64,000 nt of DNA from Polytrichum commune (lineage: Eukaryota; Streptophyta; Polytrichopsida; Polytrichales; Polytrichaceae). The notes under the pieces are model-generated. The model was not told the origin of the DNA, did not search any database, and was given only the letters and a program-made list of their open reading frames with translations. Positions 12,301-22,800 of the stretch are shown here, in pieces; within the stretch, counting starts at the first letter, position 1; every line of letters begins with the position of its first letter. Both the position numbers and the translations under genes were made by a program. The stretch covers positions 13,082,001 through 13,146,000 of the forward strand of contig OX485809.1 in the NCBI GenBank assembly GCA_950295325.1, read 5' to 3'.

Positions 12301-13077
12301 TGTCCACATATGGCCATCGTAACGTTTGTCCATACCTTCCATACATTTAGCATTCTTCTGGACGGCAGATGGAAGGGTGGGAGGAAGAATGAAGATTATA
12401 TCCCCATTGAACGACGGTGGCAAGAAATCTACGTACTCAATACGGATGGAATCATAGTTCAGTTTTTTAAGGATTGACTTGCTTCCAGGCATACTACCCA
12501 GGGAACGAAGGGAGGGAAGAATGTTTATCAGTTTAGTAGTTTGCGAAGGTATAAGGAAAGGAGTAGTCCTACGTGAATCTTGAGAAGAGGAGGGAGATGG
12601 ACGCTTAGCACTCGACCGGATTGATGGATGGGAAGGCCTCCCCTCATCATCAGAAGAATCGGACAAATCGATGCTAACGCGGAGACCTGGTTCGATCTTG
12701 ACACGAGACAGTAAGGGGGCTTCAGTGCACAGTGTGGAGGAATTGCGAGGAGTGAGTAGGACTGTAGAAGCGTTCATGGACTCCGACAAGCCAAAGACGC
12801 GATACCTTCCGGGCTTGAGTTTCCAAACGCGAGCATTATTCTCTAACGTTACGGGCTGGACGTATAAGGAATAAAGGACATTTCGAGTTTCTGGATCGAC
12901 AACATCTGTCTCTAACCACAAGCTATCAGCATTGAAACCATAACGAATGGATAGCCACTGGGGAGTGAGATCAGCGGTTCCATCAGGGCCAGTAGGTATG
13001 CATGTAGGGATAAGAGATCCAGGAGAAACAAGTTCGATGGCATCGAAGAGTGGAGCTTGGACAGCAGCGGAAGACAT
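9332..13077 (-). pseudogene. MULE-type transposase with SWIM zinc finger, two exons, one in-frame stop
   Basis: Exon 1 is 13077-10975 and exon 2 is 10795-9332, joined in frame by a 179-bp intron (GTAAGT...ACAG): WGGFMEL then EKKLSPDELAEMPSCNLAET. The model has 1,188 codon positions. Catalytic-type Asp lies at about residue 524 (SWMMFDYV) and a second at about 590 (FMADSAQA). The MULE Cys-His motif CYFHW is at 619-623, and a candidate Glu at about 658-660 (AEVETRY). The C terminus has a SWIM finger, CNC at 1121-1123 and CKHLYYLY at 1143-1150, which normally binds end DNA. Codon 628 is TAA (11194-11196), directly after HWAQSL; translation stays clean on both sides, so this is a single recent nonsense change or an assembly error. 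The first ATG after the TATA box gives MSSAAVQAPLFD. It would cut and insert the element's DNA in the nucleus. Confidence 0.82.
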
Positions 13078-13143
13078 TGAGAAACAATTTGACAAAGCTA
13101 TGTGAATGCAATTGCAAAAGGGGGATTGAAAAAACATAATGGG

Positions 13144-13150
13144 ATATATA
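13144..13150 (-). promoter_or_regulatory. TATA box of the transposase gene
   Basis: TGTATATATCCC on the minus strand lies about 70 bp before the ATG at 13077, leaving room for a short leader. It separates the transposase promoter from the small upstream ORF that ends at 13240. Confidence 0.4.
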
Positions 13151-13239
13151 CATGAGAGGTTGATGAAATCGTTGGACATCCCAGACATGTACAGGATGTA
13201 GTCAGAAAATGTTTGGTTAATTATGGGAAATATTAAGAA

Positions 13240-13677
13240 TCATGGAGTGCCAGACGAAAATGGGGCATTTTCCATATGGGGCCCTTTGCCATATTTCTCA
13301 CCGTCATGTTTATGACAATGGTCAATCCCTAAACTACGAACTGCAGTGCATCCTGCGCAATCGAGTTTTTGACCTTTGGCACTCCTTAATATGGATCTAG
13401 AGTAAGTGCCAGGTTTAATAACCCCTGCTCTAGAATAGGCATGAATCTTGAAAGTAGACTTGTTATGTATCAGTGTTGCATCAACTGCCCGCAAAGATGG
13501 AGTCTGTGGTTTAGGAGTGTGAACGACGACCACCGGAGTAACTGAGCAGTCAGGTGGGTTGGCAATCTTCATGTTGTTGACGTCTGCAGAACCATCGATG
13601 GACAACGTGGTGTGAAGTTGACATGAACTAGAAGCACCTAATGGAGCAAGGCTTGGGAGACGTGAGACAGTACCCAT
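13240..13677 (-). CDS. Hypothetical 145-residue protein with a Cys/His cluster, upstream of the transposase
   Basis: ATG at 13677 follows a TATA box by about 55 bp; the ORF ends TGA at 13240, 163 bp before the transposase start on the same strand. The N-terminal two thirds are Ser/Thr/Pro-rich. The C-terminal part holds CAGCTAVRSLGIDHCHKH, a CxxC...HCHKH arrangement that could bind zinc. I recognise no family. It could instead be a 5' exon of the transposase, but I see no in-frame splice to it. Conservation in other copies of the element would settle whether it is real. Confidence 0.4.
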   Translation of the reverse strand: MGTVSRLPSLAPLGASSSCQLHTTLSIDGSADVNNMKIANPPDCSVTPVVVVHTPKPQTPSLRAVDATLIHNKSTFKIHAYSRAGVIKPGTYSRSILRSAKGQKLDCAGCTAVRSLGIDHCHKHDGEKYGKGPHMENAPFSSGTP

Positions 13678-13730
13678 TGGAGAAGAATATGATGAGATGA
13701 CATGAAGGAAAGGGTACCAATAATTGGGTA

Positions 13731-13737
13731 TTATATA
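13731..13737 (-). promoter_or_regulatory. TATA box of the small Cys/His ORF
   Basis: GTGTATATAATACCC on the minus strand, about 55 bp upstream of the ATG at 13677. The plus-strand gene at 14339 points the other way, so 13740-14338 is probably a shared divergent promoter region. Confidence 0.4.
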
Positions 13738-13740
13738 CAC

Positions 13741-14338
13741 CTTGGGTAGACACCAATACCCAAATATATGACAACCTCTTAGATCAATTAATAGTCAATA
13801 TTTATTCATGTCAATTCTAGACAACCTGTTTCATGTAGGATTAGAATGTACTCCAGTAATAGTCATTATTTTTTGACCACCAAATATGATACATGTCAGT
13901 ATAGACTAATTTTCCTACGCACTAAAAAATAACTCATTCTTGATAACCTAATATATGCTATGCCGAAATGATGAAGTTAAACCCTAAAGGTGTATGTATC
14001 TTTTATGGAAAAATAATAAATTTGAAAATTTGTGGAGGCCGTCATTGTCAGGAGAGATGCGTAAATATATCGACAAATTCGAAATAGATTAGTAACTGAT
14101 GTCAGTGTTGTCAGTGATCTAATCTCGGATACCGCGTTTTATTAAACGTGGGAATATAATTCGATGACATAGCTTGATAGAAATTAAATACAAAGGAAAG
14201 GGATACGGAGGACTAGCTTGGGAGACATGAACGTACGATTAGTTCCGGGAGGAGCATCTCGTGAGAGTAGCTAGTGTGCATGAGAGTTTGTGTAGGAGCA
14301 GAGAAGTTCGGGCATTGGTGGGGCATCGAGACGCACAC
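13741..14338. other. Divergent intergenic region inside the 16-kb element
   Basis: AT-rich up to about 14220, then more GC-rich towards the plus-strand gene. No ORF or clear binding motif is seen. By position it should hold promoters for the minus-strand Cys/His ORF and the plus-strand basic protein. Confidence 0.35.
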
Positions 14339-15054
14339 ATGAAGGAAACAGGGCACACAACAGTCTCTTCAACGGAGCCGTCACGGAAGCCTAGGAAGAG
14401 GAGGGGTAGGACGAACTTCAGCAACTCGAAGCAGAAGAGGCGCGCTGCGAGGGATCTGAAGAAGAAGGACACCCCGAGCATTGAGGGTCGTGGAACTCCA
14501 TCGAACTTGAGCGACGAAGCGGAAGAGGATCAGGGAGGAACTTGGAGAGGGAGATGTAAAATACGGTCGTTACACCTAGAGTCGATAGCAGAAGCTGAGG
14601 ACGCGGGCAAGATTCACGGGACCTCAGTTGCAACAGCGATGGACGAAAGCGAATAAGAGAATGAATCGAATAGCAGAGTGAGTGATGCTAGTAAGATGGA
14701 TTCACCTCAGCAGACAAGTGATCCTCCCGCGGACGATGTAAGTGTTTTCCTTGGAGGCTTAAGTTTCTGTTGAAACCCTAATCAATGCAATAGTTTGAAC
14801 TAACGCGAGATATGTTTGTGATTCATTAGCGAGAAGATAGCCCTGATAGAGGACATATTTATAGGGACACGGATGATATAGAATTTCCAGATCACGAAGT
14901 GACAGCTTTAGAGGGAGGAGACAAGCGCGCAAATTGTATTACACCAGCTATGCGGGGAGGCGCGGGACATCTGATGGAAGCAAGAGCGCCAAACAAAGAG
15001 GCCTCGAGGGAGCAACCGAAAAAGGCTCGATCGGAGACACTCGATGATTCATAA
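14339..15054 (+). pseudogene. Hypothetical basic, NLS-rich protein, two exons, one in-frame stop
   Basis: Exon 1 (14339-14737) starts MKETGHTTVSSTEPS and exon 2 (14830-15051) ends SETLDDS*. The 92-bp intron (GTAAGT...TTAG) joins in phase 0. Residues 20-50 are strongly basic (RKPRKRRGR, KQKRRAARDLKKK), typical of nuclear localisation or nucleic-acid binding. The rest is acidic and Ser-rich with no domain I know. Codon 106 is TAA (14654-14656); the frame stays open on both sides, as with the single stop in the neighbouring transposase. Translation could otherwise end there, giving a 105-residue protein. It may be an accessory factor of the element; function is unknown. Confidence 0.5.
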
Positions 15055-15157
15055 GTAAGGCAATCATTCCATTTGCATCTAGACTTTTCATTGCTGACTG
15101 AACATGAAACTGCATTCAGCTAAATTCCCCATCTTTTGATAGAGGTGAGAAATTCAC

Positions 15158-16574
15158 CAATCCCACAGATCCGTGGGATTGGAGAATGTATTTCTTGTTG
15201 GGAACAACAATTTACTTCCGATTCGTCACATTAAATTTTGCCTACCACATCAAGCAACGATACCGACATTCATCAATCCCATGGATCCGTGGGATTGATG
15301 CATGTGCATATATTTTTACATCGGAGCTAACATTCACCAATCCCACGGATCCGTGGGATTGGCAAGTGTTTACGCAGTTGAACAAACGATGCCGACATTC
15401 ATCAATCCCACGGGTCCTTGGGATTGGCAAGTGTTTACGCAGTTGAGCAACGATGCCGACATTCACCAATCCCACGGATCCGTGGGATTAATGCATGTGC
15501 ATAAATTTTTACATCGGAGCTAACATTCACCAATCCCACGGATCCGTGGGATTGGCAAGTGTTTACGCAGTTGAGCAACGATGCCGACATTCATCAATCC
15601 CACGGGTCCTTGGGATTGGCAAGTGTTTACGCAGTTGAGCAACGATGCCGACATTCATCAATCCCACGGGTCCTTGGGATTGGCAAGTGTTTACGCAGTT
15701 GAGCAACGATGCCGACATTCATCAATCCCACGGGTCCTTGGGATTGGCAAGTGTTTACGCAGTTGAGCAACGATGCCGACATTCATCAATCCCACGGATC
15801 CGTGGGATTGATGAATGTGCATAAATTTTTACATCGGAACTAACATTCACCAATCTCATGGATCCGTGGGATTGATGCATGTGCATAAATTTTTACATCG
15901 GAGCTAACATTCACCAATCTCACGGATCCGTGGGATTGGCAAGTGTTTACGCAGTTGAGCAACGATGCCGACATTCATCAATCCCACGGATCCTTGGAAT
16001 TAATGCATGTGCATACATTTTTACATCGGAGCTAACATTCATCAATCCCACGGATCCGTGGGATTGGCAAGTGTTTACGCTGTTGAGCAACGATGCCGAC
16101 ATGCATCAATCCCACGGATCCTTGGGATTAATGCATGTACATACATTTTTACATCGGAGCTAACATTCATCAATCCCACGGATCCGTGGGATTGGCAAAT
16201 GTTTACGCTGTTGAGCAACGATGCCGATATTCCCCAATCCCACGGATCCGTGGGATTGATGTATGTGCATACATTTTTATATCGGAGCTAACATTCACCA
16301 ATCCCACGGATCCGTGGGATTGACAAGTGTTTACGCAGTTGAGCAACGATGCCGACATGCATCAATTCCACGGATCCGTGGAATTAATGCATGTGCATAC
16401 ATTTTTACATCGGAGCTAACATTCATCAATCCCACGGATCCGTGGGATTGAATAATATGCACATTGTCATGCAACAAGACAAACATTAATCACACGGATC
16501 CGTGGGATAGGAGAATGTCTACATTCATGGGCAGCGGGGCTCACGTCTTGCAATCCCACGGATCCGTGGAATTG
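15158..16574. repeat. Array of 24-bp BamHI-centred palindromes with 64-bp period (about 22 units)
   Basis: Each unit has a 24-bp palindrome (half-site CAATCCCACGGA, GGATCC at the centre) and a 40-bp spacer. From 15403 to 16427 seventeen palindromes start at exact 64-bp steps. Earlier ones start at 15158, 15274 and 15338; later degenerate ones near 16487 and 16551. Spacers are of two kinds: A (GCAAGTGTTTACGCAGTTGA then GCAACGATGCCGACATTCAT) and B (ATGCATGTGCATAMATTTTT then ACATCGGAGCTAACATTCAC). Both share a GC..ACATTCA end. The order from 15403 is A,B,A,A,A,A,B,B,A,B,A,B,A,B,A,B. A period of 64 is not a multiple of 3, so the recurring ORFs here are not protein. A solo palindrome lies at 19771-19794. 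It can fold as hairpins or serve as a dimer-binding site; its role is unknown. Confidence 0.9.
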
Positions 16575-16754
16575 ATGAATGTGCATAAAATCTCACAAAG
16601 GAGGCTATAGTCTTCAATCCTACGGGTTTTCATTTTGCCAAAAAGTGACATTTTTCATGAATTTTTCCTATTTTTTTCATGATAAGTCAGTAAACTTTAT
16701 GAATTACGAGAATCTATACACCATTTTCTTGAAAATAATCTAGTCTGTTTGGAA
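16575..16754. other. Short AT-rich junction after the palindrome array
   Basis: Starts with a last, broken half-palindrome (CAATCCTACGGG near 16614), then ordinary AT-rich DNA up to the second MITE. Confidence 0.4.
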
Positions 16755-17159
16755 CTACACTAAATAGGTTGATTAGTGTTGGATGGAGATTAGTGTTAGA
16801 GCCAATAGTTCCCAAAACACTAAATGTCACTTGAAATTACAATTAGTGTTAGAATTTCCTTTGTCTTTATTTTGCATTATCTGAGTTGGGTTCCATTAAG
16901 TTTAAATTTTTGTAATATCAAATTCCTAGCATATTACATTTTATATGAGGCTCACATATCCTACCTCCAATTCTTCATTTGAAGATCTACAAAAAAATCA
17001 TCTAACACTAAATGCGCTTATGTAAATATTCAAAGTTACTAATTGGTACAAATAGTGTTAGAGTTGACATTTGATGTTCTAACACTATGAAGACAATTGA
17101 CATTTAGCGTTTTCGTCGACTATTAGTGTTTCCAACACTAATCAACATATTTAGTGAAG
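16755..17159. mobile_element. Second copy of the CACTA-like MITE
   Basis: Left end CTACACTAAATAGGTTGATT is nearly identical to the copy at 1957. The right end reads AACACTAATCAACATATTTA followed by GTGAAG. Its right-hand 170 bp (16987-17156) are repeated almost exactly at 17971-18140. Confidence 0.75.
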
Positions 17160-17970
17160 TCCGCCGACTGGAAGGAAGGGGAATCTTTTGAGCTGCCCGA
17201 GGGTGAGAGGCGGGCAGCGGAAAAATAGGAGGCCTTGAGGGGGTCCGGGGAGAGCTGGGGCTTCTCTCTCATTTCTCTCTCTCTCCCCCTCAGGCTGGCT
17301 AAGAAACTCTGAGGGCTAAGCCCTGCCGGTTTTGGAAGCCGGGAAGAGGGTGCAGTCACGGGAGGTGAGAGGAAGGTCTGCGGGCAAGGGGGCACCAAGA
17401 GCAGTGCTGCTAGCTGCGAAGATGGGGAGTGGAGAATGAGAGGACTGTCGAATCCACAACGCTGCACAGAAAAGTTCGAGAGGAGCAAGAGGGCTTCTCA
17501 AGATAGATAGATAGATAGATAGATCAGGGGAGAGAGTCATCACACATGAGCTTCATGGTGAAGTAGCCTGCCTCCACTCAAATCACTTCACATGCTTTCC
17601 ATTTCGCCTTCCTGCTATATTTTGGATTTTTGCATTTCGCTACGACCAGGAACCTCATCTCTAATTTACCAGGACCCATCTGTTGAGCTGGTGCAGCCCT
17701 GAGCTAAATCATCTTCTTCCCGCACTCATCAACATCAGTTGGGCATGCATGCACTGATCAAATTAGGTTTTAGTGGTGTTGGGTCCGTGCGACTCAATAG
17801 ATGCAAAAATGAATTAGGTGTTTTAGCAGACGGAGTGTGCGAGCTGAATCCCTCCTCTAAGGTGCTCCAAGTTATTGGCCAACGCTCAGGGTTACATACG
17901 GCCATATGCTTAGCCTGAAGCAATGTGAAGAATCATGCTTCAGATTGGCAGACGTTGCTGCCCTTACATG
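17157..17970. other. 814-bp GC-richer segment bracketed by direct copies of the MITE right end
   Basis: It is clearly richer in G+C than its surroundings, with polypyrimidine and AGGTGAG-like splice-like strings near 17280-17370 and a (GATA)n tract at about 17503-17526. No domain is recognised in any frame. Because it sits between two 170-bp direct repeats, it may be captured host DNA or a product of a one-ended or tandem rearrangement. Confidence 0.5.
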
Positions 17971-18140
17971 CTACAAAAAAATCATCTAACACTAAATGCG
18001 CTTATGTAAATATTCAAAGTTATTAATTGGTACAAATAGTGTTAGAGTTGACATTTGATGTTCTAACACTATGAAGACAATTGACATTTAGCGTTTTCGT
18101 CGACTATTAGTGTTTCCAACACTAATCAACATATTTAGTC
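17971..18140. mobile_element. Partial third MITE copy (right-hand 170 bp only)
   Basis: Matches 16987-17156 with only about two differences (one T/C near position 18023 and the last base), so the duplication is recent compared with the 1957-2362 copy. Confidence 0.75.
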
Positions 18141-19883
18141 AGTCCATTAAGGCCGGGCTGCCTTTGGGTTAGGGAAAGGCTAGGATCTCAGATTTGACAG
18201 ATGCTCTACAACTATCATTCTGGATGAGGGCGAAGAGTCAAAAGCATAGATGGTTGGACATACGAAAGGTCATCTCTATAGGAGTAGCTTGCGTATGGAT
18301 TCATTATTCCAGTATGAAACTTGTTTATATCCTTGTGAGGTTTCAGAACCTTTGTAGCCAGTTCCAAAGAAACTCTGCTTTTGCAATTGATGCGAAATAT
18401 GGCCTCCATGCCTAGCTATGGTGGTGTAATGATTCTTGTGACTCATTTGAACTCTCCACATGCAGATTGCAATGATATGAATGACCACACTGGGGTTGTT
18501 GAAAGGACGAGTCCATGATCATCCATAGTAGATTGGGAAAGGATGATAAATTTAATGAGGACTTTGTTTATCATATCTTGTCATCTAATCATAAATTTTT
18601 GGGGTTTCTTTATCGGTTTTGATTAAAATTATTGTTATCAATTAGGTAAGGTCAGAAGGAATTACTAAATGCCAGTTCGAATTTCACTTGTAATGTGGGA
18701 GCAAGCAGGAGGCGAATTCATGAGGTGGCGTCAACAGGCGAAGAGTCGCAGAGGATGCACAGACTACAATGTCAGAGCAATAACCAATCAGCCAGGCGTC
18801 AACAGATTTCAAGGTGATTTCAGTTACCCTATCTGAGTAGATAAGGACTGCTGCTTATGGCTATGGTTTATCATCTTAGATCTTCACAAAGAGTACACAG
18901 GCGCTGGTTGTAATAGATGTACTTCATAACAGAAATAACTTATATACTATTCAGGTTGCAATACTCTCTCTAGTTTTCTGTGGAAGGAAGGTACATAAAC
19001 CTTGGTAAGGTATTAATTTCATGTAAGTACCTGACATAGGTTGTGTGCCATGTAGACATATATACTTCTTTCCCCCAGATAATGTCAGTTAGCGCTTTCT
19101 GTGAGTACAGGCCTTTATCTACATTTCTGTGATCTGAAAGACCGTCCTCGCGAAGTTGATCGATAGGGGAATGCACAGGTTTCTGATATGCAGTGGAGCG
19201 GTTGTTGGATTGGGTTCCTCGTGGTTCAATCTTGTGAATTGGCTCAAATTGGTGATGTCTTGGACTAATCCGGCTGCTGCTTGAATGACTACAGAGCTTG
19301 TTGGAAGAAGGTGAGGAGATGACTGTTGTTGGGCACGTCAAGGAGAAGAAATTCCTTCGTCTCAGGCGCTCCTTGTGAGGGCCACAGGGAAATTGCCTAG
19401 TATTATTCTAGTAATTAGGATAAGTGGTGCAAGGCTGCAGCTGCATGAAGCTTAATTCCAGTAGAATGTTACTTTAGAGATGCACATGATCATGCTTGGC
19501 TACCTGTAGAAGGGACTGCTGTCACAGTGGTATTAAAGGTGGGGATGCAAAAAACAAACTCTATGTATGAGCAAAGCATTTGTAAATGCTCTTGAGAAAG
19601 TGAAAATCAATAAAGAAAAGGTGTTTTACACACCACTTGTGATCAAGTCAGCTGAGAAATGGAGGTAAGGGGTGACCAATTGAAGTTTAGTTGGTGAGGG
19701 AGGACGCCCCCCACCCAGCAGATTTTCACTCGTCAGGCACCTCGGTTGCGGCTTCGTGGACAATTTGCTCCAATCCCACGGATCCGTGGGATTAAGAGAT
19801 ATGGTCAAATTTTCACAATTTCTTTGCTGCTTCATCTCATTTGCCTTTCATTTTGTTAATGCCATTTGTTTCTCTCTATGTAG
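18141..19883. other. No recognised gene; upstream region of the ParB-methyltransferase gene
   Basis: A 123-codon minus-strand ORF (18970-19341) has no recognisable domain. The last ~85 bp before 19884 are U-rich and end TATGTAG, a good splice acceptor, so an upstream 5' exon of the ParB-methyltransferase probably lies in this stretch; I could not place it. A solo palindrome lies at 19771-19794. Confidence 0.4.
19771..19794. repeat. Solo copy of the array palindrome, ~100 bp before the ParB-methyltransferase
   Basis: Same half-site CAATCCCACGGA and GGATCC centre as the array, with the last base changed (TTA for TTG). It has no 64-bp neighbours. Its place just ahead of the first coding exon suggests a binding or regulatory site, or a founder copy of the array. 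Confidence 0.75.
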
Positions 19884-19895
19884 GAGTTGGAGGGA

Positions 19896-22800
19896 ATGGA
19901 TCTCTCCGATGATCTTGTGGTCTTGGAGCCCTCTGTGGAGGAGGAGCAAGCGGAGGATGCTGTGGACTTGAACAACGTCGAAGAGCTGGAGGATATTGAG
20001 GAGGTCGTTCCAGAACAACTCGAGCAAGTTGACCGGGTGAACACCGACGTGCAGGAGGTAGTTGATTTAGACACTTATGTCTTCCGTTCTTGCACCTGCA
20101 CTCCTTTAGAGTCGGTGGTTGAGTTATTCTCGTGTGTACTAAATTGAATCGGATGTTTGTAGACTCCCTCTAGACTTCCCGAGGAACCTCCCGAGTCGGC
20201 TAACCCCGAGGAGAGTGAGGTCAATCTTCGAGCGAAGCAGAAACAAGATTCGACGGCAGTCATCAATCGCCTCCGCATTCGGCCTCTTGAGAAGTCTCGA
20301 CTTTGCATCCCCCTCTGCCGCTTGCGGGATTTGCCACTCGTTCGGCCCATCAACGAGTTGGATGTCCAGAGGTTGGAGAACGAATTCGTTACGGGGTACC
20401 GAGATGGTGACCGTGTTCTCTATGTTTCCATCTACAACAACAAGGACGACATCTTGGAGGTCACGGAGGACATCTCGTCCACCTGGAGTCCGTTGTGGAA
20501 GCTTGAGAGTGAAAGATTCGATGCACGGATGGCCGCCGACCCCGATCTTGTCCACTTTGTGGGCAAGATGTTCTACGTGTGGGAGGGGAACCACCGGTTG
20601 ACTGCTTGGTGGCGCCACGTGAACAGGTTCCATCCTACGGAAGAGGCGTGGCATATCTCTCCCTATTGTATTGCCTTGTATTCGCGGAAGCATAGTGGCG
20701 TTCTCATGAATGCCATGAACGACGTGAATTGGTATGTCTCTCTCTATTCTTTGCTACTTCATTCTTTGTTTGTGAGTGTCTTCTCATCTTGTCTTCTTCA
20801 ATTTTTTGTAGGTCTATCGAGAACGACCACGTCAAGTCCAGCCTCCCCTCCAAGCTTAACCGCATCCGCTACTTTGGGACCTTGGAGTTGGAGGACTTCA
20901 AGGACCTCATTTCCAAGGAGGACTACTTGGCTTGTATCAATGCCAAGAGGAAGCACAACACTTGGTACCCCTTGACCATCGACGTCTTCGTCTCCTTTCT
21001 CTACAAGGTAATCACTTCCCCACACTTTGATTTCTCTCCTTTCAATTTCCATCTTCTTCGTTGGCTTACCTTTGCTTGCAACCAGAGAGAGATCTCCGCC
21101 GCCTCCGACGCTGCAGCTAGAGCTTACAAGGATGAAACTCCGGCCGATCAGAGGACCGCTCTCGGTGTTTGGAGGGCCATGACACTTGCTGAGGAGAAGG
21201 CCAGAAAGTCCATTCGCTCCAAGAGCTTCGAGAAGTATGTGGCCGTTGCCAACTCCGAGAATACCGACGCCTTCTTTGATGAGGTGCTCCTCTTCATCTT
21301 CTCTTCTCCTTCGATTTGTCCTTCATGATTTCTTCTCGATTTTGCTAACTCACCTCCAATTTCCTCATCTAGATCAATCGGCACTTCTCGGTGAACACGG
21401 TCCCGGACATGACCATCGAGAAGCTTTCTAAGGTGGCCAACACTCATGTCCCGTGTCATTTCAAGGCGAAATGGCTCCATTGGTGGAATTCCACCATGAC
21501 TATCCGAACCGGCAACAAATTCCCTTCCATTGTGCCCCTTAAGGAGAGGGTCCTCGAATCCTGGCTTCATAAGGCCTCTTTCTGGGCTCAGGTGAATCTC
21601 TCCCCTCCTTTGGATTGATTGTTTTCTCTATGGTTGTCTATCCTCATTTCTTGTTTTTCATTCTATGACTACAGTTGGAGGACAGGGTTGATTTGGAGTT
21701 CAAGTCCTTAGAGGCTAGCCTTGGTCGCGCCATCAATTGGGATGTGCAAGGGGGTGTGTTACGTCCACCAAAGTTCGTGGATGGATGGAGGATCCTTCTC
21801 TGGGACCACGCCTTCCCGCATTACTTTGAGGAGAAGTCAAACACGAAGTTCCTCAAGGGCACGAACCTCACTGAGATTGAAGATGGTATCAAGATCATTC
21901 ACCGTGTCCTTTATAGGTATTTCTTCCTCCTCTCCACTTGTCCTTCATTTTCTTTGCAACACTCGAACTTCTCTCATTTTTTCCCATGTCTTTTGCTTTA
22001 GGTACATCTATCACGAGCTTATTCCGAAAGAAGCTTTTTATGCCTCCTTTCTACCGGTCTATGTCGAGGAGTGGGTTCTGGACTCCTCCCCGAATTTCAT
22101 GTACACTGACGAGCACGATGTTTACCCATTTGCTCACCTCAAGCATGCAGGGTGGTATTTGGACTGTTCGAAGGGGTTCGTTCCTCCCTCGGAGGTTCAT
22201 TTGTTCACCTCTTTGAATGCTGAGGCACCCGCTGATGTTGTCTTTCACGAGCCCGTGGTCCCCGAGGAGTCGGTGAAGGGTACGAAGGCATCGAAGGTTG
22301 TTAAGGAAATCAAAAGCAAGAAGGTGAAGGCGGTCTCGGGTACTCAAGCTTCCCAAGCCACTGTGTCTACTCGTTCTGCTACGAAGGCCGCCGCCGAAGC
22401 TTCCGCTGCACCTGCTGCCACCTTTGTAGGTAGCCCATCCCTCCCTCTTGCCTTGCATGCCCCCGCTCCTTCTCACAGCACAGCCACTGCCCCCTCTTTG
22501 ACTCGCAAGAGGAAGGCATTCGCAGCAGCAACGAGTGCTACATCCTCTGAGACTGCTTCTACCTACAGTCTCATTGAGAATGTAGACATCGGAGTGCTCA
22601 TGGACCACTACACGAAGACCAACTCCCATCAAGCGGCCTACCTTCGCATCGAAGAATTCCTTGTCAAGGTAGGAGTCCACTTCTTTTTTTCATTCTTGCA
22701 TTCATTTCTATGTTGTGAAGCATTCCTCTTCTCTTCTCAACCTTCTTCTTTGCTCTACAGGTTGGTGTCGGTCGGACTCGCCTTAACAGGAATCCCAAGT

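Noticed and set aside
15186-16451. Family of similar ORFs (IHQSHGSVGLASVYAVEQ repeats)
   Set aside because: They are readings of the palindrome array. The 64-bp period is not a multiple of three, so the same peptide returns only because frames cycle; there is no start context or splice signal.
15158-16574. CRISPR array
   Set aside because: Regular repeats and spacers resemble CRISPR, but spacers are only two recurring types, the repeat is a full palindrome with GGATCC centre, and the setting is an intron-bearing eukaryotic genome without cas genes.
17138-17543. 116-codon Ser/Pro-rich minus-strand ORF
   Set aside because: Low-complexity, crosses the MITE boundary, and has no recognisable domain; treated as non-coding or captured DNA.
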